Notes under the pieces: model-generated
What the model was told of the DNA's origin: nothing
The model's input: the letters and a program-made list of their open reading frames with translations, nothing else
Databases searched by the model: none
Part shown: positions 17,276 to 28,262 of the stretch, one piece after another
Layout: every line of letters begins with the position of its first letter
Position numbering within the stretch: position 1 is the stretch's first letter
Source of the DNA: Alphaproteobacteria bacterium
GTDB taxonomy: Bacteria > Pseudomonadota > Alphaproteobacteria > DSM-16000 > Inquilinaceae
Assembly (NCBI GenBank): GCA_028277405.1
Contig: JANQGH010000005.1
Span: 1 to 64,000 of the forward strand
Direction: 5' to 3'
DNA: 64,000 bases
Translations under genes and position numbers: made by a program

Positions 17276-17314
17276 GAAGTTAGCCTTGACAAACTTTATC
17301 AGCCAACTCACTAT
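17276..17314 (+). promoter_or_regulatory. Metal-transporter promoter with MntR-like box
   Basis: A -35 TTGACA (17286-17291) and -10 CACTAT (17309-17314) are spaced 17 bases apart, about 90 bases before the transporter start. Over the -35 lies an imperfect inverted repeat, AAGTT-N10-AACTT (17277-17296). Read on the minus strand, its core contains AAGGCTA, shared with the enterobacterial MntR box as I recall it. Repressor binding here would block the promoter. Assignment is inferred. Confidence 0.5.
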
Positions 17315-17399
17315 TTGGGAGTGCCGACATAGGCATTCAACGGGGCCTAATGCTGTTAGTTGGGCCGTAACAAAGCTCGTAAGGCAAAGAGTTAAAGCG

Positions 17400-18356
17400 A
17401 TGACCAAATTTCTCAGCACCACCGCCCTTGCCCTGCCGCTCACCTTCGGCGCCACCGTCGCCTTGGCGGAGGAGCCGCTGCAAGTGGTGGTTACGACGTC
17501 GATGATCGGCGACGCGGTCGAACAGGTCGCCGGCGACCGCGCGGAGGTCGTGGCCCTGATGGGGCCCGGCGTCGACCCGCACGCCTATCGCCAGACCCGG
17601 TCGGATATCGCCAGCATGGTGGCCGCAGATCTCGTGCTCTGGCACGGCCTCTACCTTGAGGCCCAGATGGAGGATTTCCTGCTGCATCTGGCCGAGCGCA
17701 AGCCGGTCGTGGCCGTGGGCGAGGGCGTCGAGGCGGACCAACTGCTGTCCCACGACGATTATGACGGCCGGTTCGACCCGCATGTCTGGATGGACCCGGA
17801 TCTGTGGCCCCAGGTCGTTCTGACCGTGCGCGACAGCTTGATCGAGCTGGACCCGGACGGCGAGGCGGCCTATCGTGAAAACGCCGACAGCCATTTGGCC
17901 GAGATCGAGGAGCTGGCCGCCTACGCAAGCGAGGTGCTCGGCAGCGTTCCGGAAAACCAGCGTGTGCTGGTGTCCGCCCACGATGCTTTCAACTATTTCG
18001 GCGACGCCTATGGTTTCGAGGTGGTCGGCATTCAGGGCATTTCGACCGAGGCAGAGGCCGGCCTGCGCCGCATCGAGGAACTGGTCGACCTGATTGTCGA
18101 GCGGGAAATCTCGGCCGTCTTCGTCGAAAGCTCCGTCTCCGACCGCAACATCCGCGCCTTGATCGAGGGGGCGGCGGCGCGCGGCCACGATCTGTCGATC
18201 GGCGGCCAGCTCTTCTCCGACGCCATGGGCCAGCCCGACAGCTATGAGGGCACCTATATCGGCATGATTGACCATAACGCGACCTCGATCGCCCGCGCGC
18301 TGGGCGGCGAGGCGCCGGAACTGGGCATGCAGGGCCGGCTGGGGGCGGGTTCGTGA
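17400..18356 (+). CDS. troA: Metal ABC transporter substrate-binding protein (TroA/ZnuA type)
   Basis: A periplasmic cluster 9 binding protein of 318 residues. The signal peptide ends near VALAEEP. Predicted ligands are His61 (DPHAY), His128 (FDPHVWMD), His194 (SAHDAFNYF) and Asp291 (MIDHN), the His3-Asp set of TroA. TroA-type sets bind Mn or Zn, whereas strict Mn proteins such as PsaA carry Glu at the third position. There is no long His-rich loop as in ZnuA; only a short [10 protein letters not shown] stretch precedes His128. Control by a neighbouring MntR argues for manganese. The ATG at 17400 places the signal peptide correctly. It overlaps the ATPase gene by four bases. Confidence 0.92.
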   Translation: MTKFLSTTALALPLTFGATVALAEEPLQVVVTTSMIGDAVEQVAGDRAEVVALMGPGVDPHAYRQTRSDIASMVAADLVLWHGLYLEAQMEDFLLHLAERKPVVAVGEGVEADQLLSHDDYDGRFDPHVWMDPDLWPQVVLTVRDSLIELDPDGEAAYRENADSHLAEIEELAAYASEVLGSVPENQRVLVSAHDAFNYFGDAYGFEVVGIQGISTEAEAGLRRIEELVDLIVEREISAVFVESSVSDRNIRALIEGAAARGHDLSIGGQLFSDAMGQPDSYEGTYIGMIDHNATSIARALGGEAPELGMQGRLGAGS

Positions 18357-19177
18357 CCACCGCGATCGCGGCAAGCCCGGAACTGATCGTCGACGCCGGC
18401 CGGATCGTCGAACCGTCGGTAGCGGCCGAGAGCCCGCTGGCCATCCGTGGCCTGACGGTCTCGTACGGCAGGAAACCGGCGGTCTTTTCCGTCGACGCCG
18501 ACATGCCGGCCACGTCCATGACGGCGATCATCGGCCCCAACGGTGCGGGTAAGTCGACCTTGTTGAAGGGCGCGCTGGGCATTATTCCGACCGTGTCCGG
18601 CGAGGTCAGCGTGTTCGGCCGGCCGTTCGCCAAGACCCGCCGCCGCGTCGCCTACGTGCCCCAGCGGGCGAGCGTCGATTGGGATTTCCCCGCCCGGGTC
18701 ATCGATGTGGTGATCATGGGGCTTTACGCGGAGATCGGGCTGCTGCGCTTTGCCGGCTGGGGGCATCGCAAGAAGGCCTTGGCCTGCCTCGAACGCGTCG
18801 GCATGGCCGATTTCGCCGACCGGCAGATCGGCCAACTCTCCGGCGGCCAACAGCAGCGCGTCTTTCTGGCGCGCGCCTTGGCGCAGGACGCCGACCTCTA
18901 CCTGCTGGACGAGCCTTTCGCCGGGGTCGATGCGGCGACCGAAAAGGCCATCGTCGACGTTCTGAAGACCTTGAAACACGACAAGAAGACGGTGGTCTGC
19001 GTCCATCACGACCTGTCCACCGTGGCGGCCTATTTCGACCGTGTTCTGTTCTTGAACGTGCGCAAGATCGCCGAGGGGCCGACCGACACGGTCTTCACGG
19101 AGGCCAACCTGCAGGCGACCTACGGGGGCCGGCTGGCCGCGACCCATATCGAGGATTTGCAGCTCGGCGTCGGCTGA
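18353..19177 (+). CDS. troB: Metal ABC transporter ATP-binding protein
   Basis: A 274-residue ATPase with Walker [10 protein letters not shown], a Q-loop ([13 protein letters not shown], typical of the Mn/Zn cluster), signature LSGGQQQR, Walker B LYLLDEPF and the H-loop VHHD. About 30 extra residues precede the ABC domain. It energises uptake through the two permeases that follow. GTG start overlapping the troA stop. Confidence 0.94.
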   Translation: MTTAIAASPELIVDAGRIVEPSVAAESPLAIRGLTVSYGRKPAVFSVDADMPATSMTAIIGPNGAGKSTLLKGALGIIPTVSGEVSVFGRPFAKTRRRVAYVPQRASVDWDFPARVIDVVIMGLYAEIGLLRFAGWGHRKKALACLERVGMADFADRQIGQLSGGQQQRVFLARALAQDADLYLLDEPFAGVDAATEKAIVDVLKTLKHDKKTVVCVHHDLSTVAAYFDRVLFLNVRKIAEGPTDTVFTEANLQATYGGRLAATHIEDLQLGVG

Positions 19178-19196
19178 CGCCTAGGCGACTACGGCA

Positions 19197-20414
19197 GTGA
19201 CCGGTTTTGACAGGCTGATAGACGCGCTGACTCTGCAGGCGGGCTACAACTCCGCCTTGGTGGCGATCGGTGCGGCGCTGCTGGGCCTCGCCGGCGGCGG
19301 TGCCGGGGCCTTCGTGTTTTTGCGCAAACGCGCGCTGGTGTCGGACGCGATCAGCCATGCGACGCTGCCCGGCGTCGCCCTCGCGTTCATCGTCATGGCC
19401 GTGCTCGGTGGCACCGGCCGATGGCTGCCGGGCCTTTTGGCCGGTTCCGCCATTACCGCCGCGATCGGCCTCCTGATCGTCGAATGGATGGCGCGGCGGA
19501 CCCGACTGTCGGAGGACGCGGCGATCGGTGCCGTGCTGTCGGTGTTTTTCGGCCTGGGCGTCGTTCTTTTGACCGTGATTCAGACGATGACTTCCGGCCA
19601 GCAGGCTGGCCTGGGCTCCTTCCTGCTGGGCTCAACGGCCGGCATGCTGATCAGCGAGGCCTATGTGATCGCGATCGCAGGCGCCATCGCGGCCGGTCTC
19701 GTCTTCCTGATGCGTCGGCCGATGACGCTGGTCGCCTTCGATCCGGAGTTCGCAACGACCACCGGGGTCGATGTGCGCCGCACCGACATCGCGATCCTGG
19801 TTCTGGCCCTGATCGTGACCGTCATCGGGCTGAAGATCGTCGGCCTGATCCTGATCGTCGCGCTGCTGATCATCCCGCCCGTCGCGGCGCGGTTCTGGAC
19901 CGACCGGGTCGCCTCGCTGATCCTGATCGCGGCCGGTATGGGCGCGGTGTCCGGCTATGTCGGTGCAGCGATCTCTTCCGCGTTCGCCGGTGTGCCCACC
20001 GGACCGGTGATCGTGCTCATCGCCTTCGTCCTGTTTTTGGTGTCGCTGCTGGCCTCGCCCTTGCGCGGGGCCCTTGCCGCGGCGCTGCGCCAGTGGCGTT
20101 TTCGCCGCCTCGTGCACCAGCGACAGGGCCTGCTCGCGCTTGCGCGCGGCGAGGCGATCTATGACCGGTTGACGCTCTCGACCCTGCGCCGCGCCGGCTA
20201 TATGCGCCGCGACGGGGTTGCCACCCTGGCCGGACGGTCGGCCGCCGCCAAGGCGCTGAAGGATGAGGCGCGCTGGGCGGAGGCGATGCGCGGCGAGGCC
20301 GATGGGCCCGTCGTCGCGGACTATGACGGATTGACGCCCATCGAGGACGTCTTGACGCCTGACCAGATCGCCGATCTGGATCGCCGTCTGGCGCGCCTTG
20401 AGGTCGCGACATGA
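19197..20414 (+). CDS. troC: Metal ABC transporter permease with C-terminal winged-helix-like domain
   Basis: A 405-residue protein. Residues 1-285 form an ABC-3 family permease (about eight or nine spans; FLRKRALVSDAISHATLPGVAL is the family hallmark near residue 43). Residues about 286-405 form a soluble extension (RQWRFRRLVHQRQGLLALAR, then LSTLRRAGYMRRDGVATLAG) that looks like a DtxR-style winged helix. Similar extensions occur in other TroC-type permeases. They may sense metal or simply be a regulatory domain; the role is not established here. GTG start 19 bases after troB; it overlaps troD by four bases. Confidence 0.88.
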   Translation: MTGFDRLIDALTLQAGYNSALVAIGAALLGLAGGGAGAFVFLRKRALVSDAISHATLPGVALAFIVMAVLGGTGRWLPGLLAGSAITAAIGLLIVEWMARRTRLSEDAAIGAVLSVFFGLGVVLLTVIQTMTSGQQAGLGSFLLGSTAGMLISEAYVIAIAGAIAAGLVFLMRRPMTLVAFDPEFATTTGVDVRRTDIAILVLALIVTVIGLKIVGLILIVALLIIPPVAARFWTDRVASLILIAAGMGAVSGYVGAAISSAFAGVPTGPVIVLIAFVLFLVSLLASPLRGALAAALRQWRFRRLVHQRQGLLALARGEAIYDRLTLSTLRRAGYMRRDGVATLAGRSAAAKALKDEARWAEAMRGEADGPVVADYDGLTPIEDVLTPDQIADLDRRLARLEVAT

Positions 20415-21343
20415 TGGGCGCCGAGTTCGTCCAGCTCAGCCTGACGCCGATGCTGATCGGGATCTTGGCGTCGATCGCCTGCGCCCTGCCGGGCAATTTC
20501 CTGTTGCTGCGGCGCCAGGCGCTGATCGGCGACGCGATCAGCCACGTGGTGCTGCCGGGCATCGTCGTCGCCTTCCTGGTCACCGGAACGGTGACGGCCT
20601 GGCCGATGATGATCGGCGCGGCGGCGGCGGCCATCGTCGCGGTTTTGCTGATCGAAGCCATCCGGCGTTTGGGCCGCATCGAATCCGGCGCGGCGATGGG
20701 TGTGGTGTTCACCACCCTGTTCGCCGCCGGCGTGCTCTTGCTGGAGCAGAGCGACACCAGTTCGGTTCACCTCGACGTCGAACACGCGCTTTACGGCAAT
20801 CTGGAAAGCCTGATCTGGTTCGATGCCACGGGCTGGTCGTCCCTGTTCGACGCCGAGGCGCTGGCCGGACTGCCGCCCCAACTCGCCCGCATGGCGATCG
20901 TCGCCGTGGGCTTGGCCCTGTTCGTCCTGGTCCTTTGGAAAGAGCTGGCGATCTCCACCTTCGACGGTGTCTTCGCCCATTCGATCGGCATTCGCACCCG
21001 TGCCGTCGGATTTGCCCTGGTCGTCGCCACGGCGATCGCGGCCGTGGCGGCGTTCGACGCGGTCGGGTCGATCATCGTGATCGCGATGTTCATCTGCCCA
21101 CCCGCCGCCGCACGCTTGATGACGGACAGCCTGGCCCGCCAGGTCTGGTGGAGCGTCGGCTTTGCCACCGTGTCGGCGATCCTGGGCTATGTCTTGGCGG
21201 GTTATGGCCCCGGTTGGTTCGGATTGCCCCATTCGGTCAGTGCCGCCGGCATGATCGCCACCGTCTCCGGCATCATCCTGGCCGTGGCGTGTCTCGCTGC
21301 ACCACGCCGCCATCGCAGCGGGCAAGCGGCCGAGACCGTCTGA
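20411..21343 (+). CDS. troD: Metal ABC transporter second permease
   Basis: A 310-residue ABC-3 family permease. It carries the same hallmark near its N-terminus (LLRRQALIGDAISHVVLPGI) and about eight membrane spans, without the C-terminal domain seen in the preceding permease. Two different permeases indicate a heterodimeric channel as in TroCD or MntBC/SitCD. Last gene of the operon; purU starts 76 bases later. Confidence 0.92.
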   Translation: MMGAEFVQLSLTPMLIGILASIACALPGNFLLLRRQALIGDAISHVVLPGIVVAFLVTGTVTAWPMMIGAAAAAIVAVLLIEAIRRLGRIESGAAMGVVFTTLFAAGVLLLEQSDTSSVHLDVEHALYGNLESLIWFDATGWSSLFDAEALAGLPPQLARMAIVAVGLALFVLVLWKELAISTFDGVFAHSIGIRTRAVGFALVVATAIAAVAAFDAVGSIIVIAMFICPPAAARLMTDSLARQVWWSVGFATVSAILGYVLAGYGPGWFGLPHSVSAAGMIATVSGIILAVACLAAPRRHRSGQAAETV

Positions 21344-21419
21344 CGGGGCGATTGCCTTCGCGCCGCGAGGGCGCTAGGACAGCCTGCCTTATCCAGCCCA
21401 ACGACGTGAGAGTGCTCCG

Positions 21420-22277
21420 GTGAGCCAGCCGCGCGAGTTCATCCTGACCCTGTCCTGCCCGGACGTGATCGGCATCGTCGCCTCCGTGTCGGGCTTTTTG
21501 GCCGAGCGCGGCTGCAACATCATCGACAGCGCGCAGTTCGGCGACCGGGACAGCGGCGCCTTTTTCATGCGGGTGTCGTTTGCGGTGCCGGACGGTCCGT
21601 CGCTGGACGAGATCAGGCAGGCGTTCGACGAGATCGGCCGGCGCTACGCCATGCGCTGGTCGATCGACGATGCGGCCGCGCGCCCGCGCGTCCTGATCAT
21701 GGTCTCGCGCTTTGGCCACTGCCTGAACGACCTGCTCTATCGCTATCGCATCGGGGCGCTCGGCATCGACATACCGGCGATCGTGTCCAACCATCGCGAT
21801 TACTATCGCCTCGCCGCCTCCTACGACATTCCGTTCCACCACCTGCCCGTCACCAAGACGACCAAGCAGGACCAGGAACGGCGCCTGATGGAGATCGTCG
21901 AGCAGGAGGATGTCGAGCTGGTGGTGCTGGCGCGCTACATGCAGGTGCTGTCCAACGCCCTGTGCGAGCGGATGTCCGGCCGGATCATCAACATCCATCA
22001 CAGCTTCCTGCCCAGCTTCAAGGGTGCGAAACCGTACCACCAGGCCCATGAACGCGGCGTCAAGCTGATCGGCGCGACCGCGCACTATGTCACCGCCGAT
22101 CTGGATGAGGGGCCGATCATCGAGCAGGACGCCCGCCCCGTCGGTCACAGCCAGACGCCGGACGATCTGATCGCCATCGGCCGCGATATCGAAAGCGCGG
22201 TTCTGGCGCGCGCCGTCGCCTGGCACACCGAACGGCGGGTCCTGTTGAACGGCGGTCGAACCGTCGTCTTTCGTTAG
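21420..22277 (+). CDS. purU: Formyltetrahydrofolate deformylase
   Basis: Hydrolyses 10-formyl-THF to THF and formate, balancing the one-carbon pool. The 285-residue protein has an N-terminal ACT domain (about 5-85, LTLSCPDVIGIVASVSGF) and a formyltransferase-like catalytic domain with Asn191, His193 (NIHHSFLPSF) and Asp229 (DLDEGPII). GTG start. It is a single gene, although the metH/metF folate enzymes lie elsewhere in the window. Confidence 0.95.
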   Translation: MSQPREFILTLSCPDVIGIVASVSGFLAERGCNIIDSAQFGDRDSGAFFMRVSFAVPDGPSLDEIRQAFDEIGRRYAMRWSIDDAAARPRVLIMVSRFGHCLNDLLYRYRIGALGIDIPAIVSNHRDYYRLAASYDIPFHHLPVTKTTKQDQERRLMEIVEQEDVELVVLARYMQVLSNALCERMSGRIINIHHSFLPSFKGAKPYHQAHERGVKLIGATAHYVTADLDEGPIIEQDARPVGHSQTPDDLIAIGRDIESAVLARAVAWHTERRVLLNGGRTVVFR

Positions 22278-22287
22278 GCGTCTGTCA

Positions 22288-23187
22288 CTAGGCGCTCACC
22301 CTCAAGGTCATGGTCGTGCTCATAGCTGCGCCTGGTTCGAGGGCGACCAAGCCCGTGTCCGCCTGATCCCGCAAGTTGACCGCATTGTTGATGTTGCTGA
22401 CGGGCTCGGCGCAGAAGAAGTCGGCGCCGTCCGGCGCGTAGGCGACAAGGTATCGCAGTGCACCGCCGCCCGTCAGGGTCAGCGTCTTGCCGGCCTGCGA
22501 CAGGTCAATCGTCGCCGTCCCGGACCAGCCGGTGAAGCAATGGTCGAGATAGTCGGCACCGGGCGGGTGCCAGCCGCCGACCAGATTTTCCGGCGGCTGC
22601 ACGGCCACATGCCGAACGGGCAGCATGGTGTCGCTGTTCAGCCAGACGCCCGAAACATCCGCCCGTAGACCGCCTTCCTGGCGTCGCCCGAAATAGGGAT
22701 GGAAGCCCAGACCCGCCGGCATGGTCTCATCGCCCCTGTTCTTCACCGTCAGGGTCGCCGCCAGCGCGTCATCGGACAGCTCGAACGACAGCTCGGCGCG
22801 ATAGGCAAACGGCCAGTCGCCCGGCTCGTAGTCGTAGGCCAAGAGCGCGCGTGCGGCATCGTGTCGCTCGACCTGCCAGGCGCGGCGCCAGCCATGGCCG
22901 TGAATCGCGTGCCCGCCCATCATGTTGCTGTGCAGCTGAACGGTTCGGCCGTTCCACTGAAATCGGCCGAGGCCGATGCGGTTGGAAAACGGGACGAGCG
23001 GGAAGCAGCCGCTGTCCAACGGGTCGGTTGACCCCGCCGGCGCCGGCCGAAGCAGATCGACCTCCGCGCCGCCTTGCCGCCAAGCAAATCGACGGATGAC
23101 GGATCCGTGCGCCGGATCGATTTCGAGCCGCAAGGCTTCGCGCGCAATTTCAATCGGTGGTTGATCCATCCTTCTGTTTAGCATCAT
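22288..23187 (-). CDS. Aldose 1-epimerase family protein
   Basis: A 299-residue galactose-mutarotase-like protein. Family residues are the His in HAIHGHGW (about 94-101), the His of GLGFHPYF, and the Glu of VALEPG near the C-terminus, which together form the general acid/base set. It probably interconverts sugar anomers; the substrate is not clear. Two adjacent ATGs occur at 23187 and 23184, and another at 23169; none has a convincing ribosome-binding site. Convergent with purU and divergent from the liv operon. Confidence 0.85.
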   Translation of the reverse strand: MMLNRRMDQPPIEIAREALRLEIDPAHGSVIRRFAWRQGGAEVDLLRPAPAGSTDPLDSGCFPLVPFSNRIGLGRFQWNGRTVQLHSNMMGGHAIHGHGWRRAWQVERHDAARALLAYDYEPGDWPFAYRAELSFELSDDALAATLTVKNRGDETMPAGLGFHPYFGRRQEGGLRADVSGVWLNSDTMLPVRHVAVQPPENLVGGWHPPGADYLDHCFTGWSGTATIDLSQAGKTLTLTGGGALRYLVAYAPDGADFFCAEPVSNINNAVNLRDQADTGLVALEPGAAMSTTMTLRVSA

Positions 23188-23366
23188 TATGTTAATATCG
23201 GTTGCGGATTCGACATAGCAGCATTGCGTTTGGGCTTGCGTTGGGCGTCGCGGCGGCGATAGATAGCGAGACGTTCGCTCGATTGTATCGACACACTCCA
23301 GACTCGCGGCCCGAGGCCGCCTAATTGGCCCGCATGCCCATAACGTTTCGGACTTCCCCCTAGCAT

Positions 23367-24284
<918 letters not shown>

Positions 24285-24289
24285 CCGCC

Positions 24290-25789
24290 ATGGCTGCCGT
24301 TCAACGACCGTCCATGGACGACGTGCTGCCGCGCGTCGGGCGCGAGGCCGCGCTGGCCGGGCTGGTCACCCTGGCGCTGACCGCGACCATGGTCGGCCTG
24401 CACACCGTGCCCGGGGCGCAAAGCCGCCTGACCTTGGAGTTTCGGTTCGGCGACGTGCTTATGGCCGTCGTTCTGGTCTTTTTCGGCCGGATGGCGCTGG
24501 CGTTCACGCGCGAGGGCTTTCCGGCCTATGGCCTGGGCATCGGCGTGCTGATCGTGGCGGGCAGCCTGCTGTATCCAGGCTTGCCCACGGTGGTCGAGAT
24601 CATGGGCGTCGGGGCCGGGGCGATCGTCGGCATCAACGCCGTCTGGCGGCTTGCTCGCCCCATGCGGCCGGACCGGCCGCCGCCGAAGACCAGCGCCCAG
24701 CTCATGGACGATGTCGCGGCCTGGGTCCAGCGCCAGTCGGTGGTCATCGGCGTCGTCGGCGTCGCCTTCGCCATCGCGCTGCCGTTTCTGTTCCCCGACC
24801 GGTCGTCGATCGACCTGGCCACGCTGGTCATGACCTACATCATGCTCGGCTGGGGCCTGAACATCGTCGTCGGCTTGGCCGGCCTGTTGGACCTCGGCTA
24901 TGTGGCCTTCTACGCGGTCGGGGCCTATTCCTACGGCCTGCTGGCGCAGTATTTCGACTTCAGCTTTTGGCTCTGCCTGCCGCTGGCCGGCCTGTTGGCC
25001 GCCTTCGCCGGCCTGATCCTCGGCTTTCCGGTCCTGCGCCTGCGCGGCGACTATTTCGCCATCGTCACGCTTGGCTTCGGCGAGATCATCCGCGTGGTCC
25101 TGCAGAACTGGTCCAGCTTCACCGGCGGGCCGGACGGCATCGCCTCGATCCCCCGGCCCAGCTTCTTCGGCATCGCGGAGTTCACCAGCGCGCCGGAGGC
25201 TGACGGGTTGCCCTCCTTCCACACCCTGTTCGGGCTGGAATTCACGCCCCTGCACCGGCTGATCTTTCTTTACTACCTGATCCTGATCCTGGCGCTGGTC
25301 GTGAACGCGGTGTCGCTCAGGATCAGAAGGCTGCCGCTGGGCCGATCCTGGGAGGCGTTGCGCGAGGACGACGTGGCGTGCCAATCGCTTGGCATCAACC
25401 GGCGCAACATCAAGCTCGCGGCCTTCACGATCTCGGCCATGTTCGGCGGCTTCGCCGGGTCCTTCTTCGCCACCCGCCAAGGCTTCATCAGCCCGGAAAG
25501 CTTCACCTTCATCGAATCCGCGATCGTGCTGGCCATCGTCGTGCTGGGCGGCATGGGCAGCCAGACGGGCGTCGTGCTGGCCGCCATCCTGATCATCGGC
25601 ATGCCGGAACTGTTCCGCGAGCTTGAGGAATACCGCATGCTGATCTTCGGCGCGGCCATGGTGATCATCATGGTCTGGCGGCCGCGCGGGTTGCTGGCGC
25701 ACCGGGTGCCGACCGTCACCTTGCATGGCGGCCGGCGCAAGGGTGGCCCCTCTCCGGGCCAACGCCCCGAACAGGTGCCCGCCGAATGA
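24290..25789 (+). CDS. livM: Branched-chain amino acid ABC permease LivM, long form
   Basis: A 499-residue permease. The first ~150 residues form an extra membrane region (four or five spans) seen in the long LivM class. The conserved LivM core follows (TYIMLGWGLNIVVGLAGLLDLG, LRLRGDYFAIVTLGFGEI, and the ATPase loop SWEALREDDVACQSLGIN). It ends in a basic tail. The last four bases overlap the livG start (ATGA). Confidence 0.94.
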   Translation: MAAVQRPSMDDVLPRVGREAALAGLVTLALTATMVGLHTVPGAQSRLTLEFRFGDVLMAVVLVFFGRMALAFTREGFPAYGLGIGVLIVAGSLLYPGLPTVVEIMGVGAGAIVGINAVWRLARPMRPDRPPPKTSAQLMDDVAAWVQRQSVVIGVVGVAFAIALPFLFPDRSSIDLATLVMTYIMLGWGLNIVVGLAGLLDLGYVAFYAVGAYSYGLLAQYFDFSFWLCLPLAGLLAAFAGLILGFPVLRLRGDYFAIVTLGFGEIIRVVLQNWSSFTGGPDGIASIPRPSFFGIAEFTSAPEADGLPSFHTLFGLEFTPLHRLIFLYYLILILALVVNAVSLRIRRLPLGRSWEALREDDVACQSLGINRRNIKLAAFTISAMFGGFAGSFFATRQGFISPESFTFIESAIVLAIVVLGGMGSQTGVVLAAILIIGMPELFRELEEYRMLIFGAAMVIIMVWRPRGLLAHRVPTVTLHGGRRKGGPSPGQRPEQVPAE

Positions 25790-26657
25790 TCGACGTCCAG
25801 GCACCCCTGCTGACGGTCGACCACCTGACCATGCGGTTCGGCGGCTTGACCGCGGTCGACGACGTCTCCTTCCAGGCCGGCGCGACGGACATCACGGCCG
25901 TGATCGGCCCGAACGGTGCCGGGAAGACGACCATGTTCAACTGCCTCACCGGTTTCTACAAGCCGACCGAGGGCCAGTTGGCGCTGAGCCGCAATGGCGC
26001 CACGCACTATCTGGAGCGCATGGAAGGCCACCTGATCGCCGCCAAGGCCGGTGTCGCGCGCACATTTCAGAACATCCGCCTGTTCGCGAACATGAGCGTG
26101 TTGGAAAACCTGCTCGTGGCCCAGCACAACAAGCTGATGAAGGCGTCCGGCTATTCGATTGCCGGTCTCTTCGGTCTGCCCAGCTATCGCCGGGCGGAGC
26201 GGGAGGGCATCGAGCTTGCCAAGTACTGGCTGGACAAGGTGCGCCTGACCGAGCGCGCGGATTGGGAGGCCGGCAACCTGCCGTACGGCGCCCAGCGCCG
26301 CCTGGAGATTGCGCGCGCCATGTGCACCAATCCCCGCCTGTTGTGTCTCGATGAGCCGGCGGCGGGTCTCAATCCTCGGGAAACGGGCGAACTGAACGAG
26401 CTGATCCTGTCCATCCGGTCCGATCACGAGGTCGGGGTCCTGTTGATTGAGCATGACATGAGCGTGGTCATGAAGATCTCCGACCACGTCATCGTCTTGG
26501 ACTATGGCCGCAAGATCGCGGACGGCGCGCCGGAGGCGGTGCGCAACGACCCCGCCGTCATCCGGGCCTATCTGGGCGAGGAAGAGGACGACGCGCTGCC
26601 GCCCGATGTCGCGGCCGATCTCGCCCGCGATGCCGCGCAGCCGAGGGATCCGGGCGC

Positions 26658-26661
<4 letters not shown>
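25786..26661 (+). CDS. livG: Branched-chain amino acid ABC ATPase LivG
   Basis: A 291-residue ATPase with Walker A GPNGAGKTT and the LivG-type FQNIRLFANMSVLENL. The signature is degenerate: LPYGAQRRLEIA in place of LSGGQ, as usual for LivG. Walker B is LLCLDEPAAGLNP. The C-terminus extends about 30 residues past the usual end with an acidic tail. Overlaps livF by four bases. Confidence 0.94.
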
Positions 26662-27371
<710 letters not shown>

Positions 27372-27374
27372 CCG

Positions 27375-28079
27375 GTGCTGCGAACCCTGCGCCTGGCCGT
27401 CTGGCCGCTTGTGATCGCGCTGATGCTGGCCGTGGTGCCGGCGGCGGCGCAAGGCTCCGTTGTCGGGCTTTGGGTCAGCGAGGATGGCGCGATCATGTTC
27501 CACCTGTCGCCCGACAGCACGTACGAGCTGACCGGCACGCTTGCTGTCGAAGAGCCACAGTTGACCGGTCGTTACGCGGTGCCGGAAGGCGCCGGCGAAA
27601 TCATCGCGCGCGCCAACGAGCGGTCGGGCGCCATTCGCTTCACCATCGTCGAGTTGGGCGACGAGAGCCTGATCCTGGTTTCTGACGCGATTCTCGGCGG
27701 CTCCGTAACGTTTACCCGCCCCTCGGCCGTGGCCGTCGCGATCGACCGCGCGCTCAGCGGTTACGCGCTGTTCTGGCTGGTGATCATGATCGGGGGCGCG
27801 GTCATGACCGGCCAGGTGCTTGGGCGGACCTGGCAGCCGTTCTGGAAGACGGTGCCGTATTCGGTTCTGATTGGATTTGCCGATGTCTGCCCCAGCCTGT
27901 TTGATGGACGCCTCATCAACAATCTGGATGCGGTGATGCTTTTTGTCATACATACACCCATCCTTTTTCTCGCCATGTTGGTGGCCTATTTCACGACGAG
28001 GGCAAGTCGAATGGTTTCCCAATACCCATGGCGCTATCGCCGATCCGGCATTTTCGGTTGGCGTGAGATCGGCGGTTGA
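27375..28079 (+). CDS. Fusion of an exported beta-rich domain to a DUF6867-type membrane domain
   Basis: A 234-residue protein. Residues 1-25 are a signal peptide ending in AAAQG. Residues about 26-110 form a beta-rich domain (GLWVSEDGAIMFHLSPDSTYELTG) like small lipocalin/YjbA-style detector folds. Residues about 125-234 hold three membrane spans and a C-terminus QYPWRYRRSGIFGWR that matches what I recall of DUF6867, an unstudied membrane protein family encoded beside liv transporters in alphaproteobacteria. Usually only the membrane part is present. The GTG start 3 bases after livF ties it to the operon. It may help transporter assembly or sense substrate; function is unknown. Confidence 0.72.
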   Translation: MLRTLRLAVWPLVIALMLAVVPAAAQGSVVGLWVSEDGAIMFHLSPDSTYELTGTLAVEEPQLTGRYAVPEGAGEIIARANERSGAIRFTIVELGDESLILVSDAILGGSVTFTRPSAVAVAIDRALSGYALFWLVIMIGGAVMTGQVLGRTWQPFWKTVPYSVLIGFADVCPSLFDGRLINNLDAVMLFVIHTPILFLAMLVAYFTTRASRMVSQYPWRYRRSGIFGWREIGG

Positions 28080-28151
28080 TGTTGAATTCGACGTGAACGA
28101 GATCGGCGTGCAGCGCCCGCCTTCGAGGCGCCCGCTTCACGCTAACGAGGT

Positions 28152-28233
28152 GCCATGCACCCCCCAAAAGCATGGCGCACGGACACCGGGCCAGAAACCA
28201 GGTTGACAGCATTGACCTCGACGTCCGGTGTCC
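28152..28233 (+). promoter_or_regulatory. Structured leader before the liv binding-protein gene
   Basis: The 183-base gap after the fusion gene contains stem GCCATGC/GCATGGC (28152-28158 with 28170-28176) and a wider stem GGACACCGG/CCGGTGTCC (28181-28189 with 28225-28233), both perfect. Inside the latter is a TTGACA (28203-28208) that could be a promoter -35. A strong ribosome-binding site (AAAGGAG) follows before ATG 28263. Such structure often protects or separately drives the abundant binding-protein message. Confidence 0.5.
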
Positions 28234-28262
28234 GGAGAGGCAACGCGAAAGGAGTAACGTAA

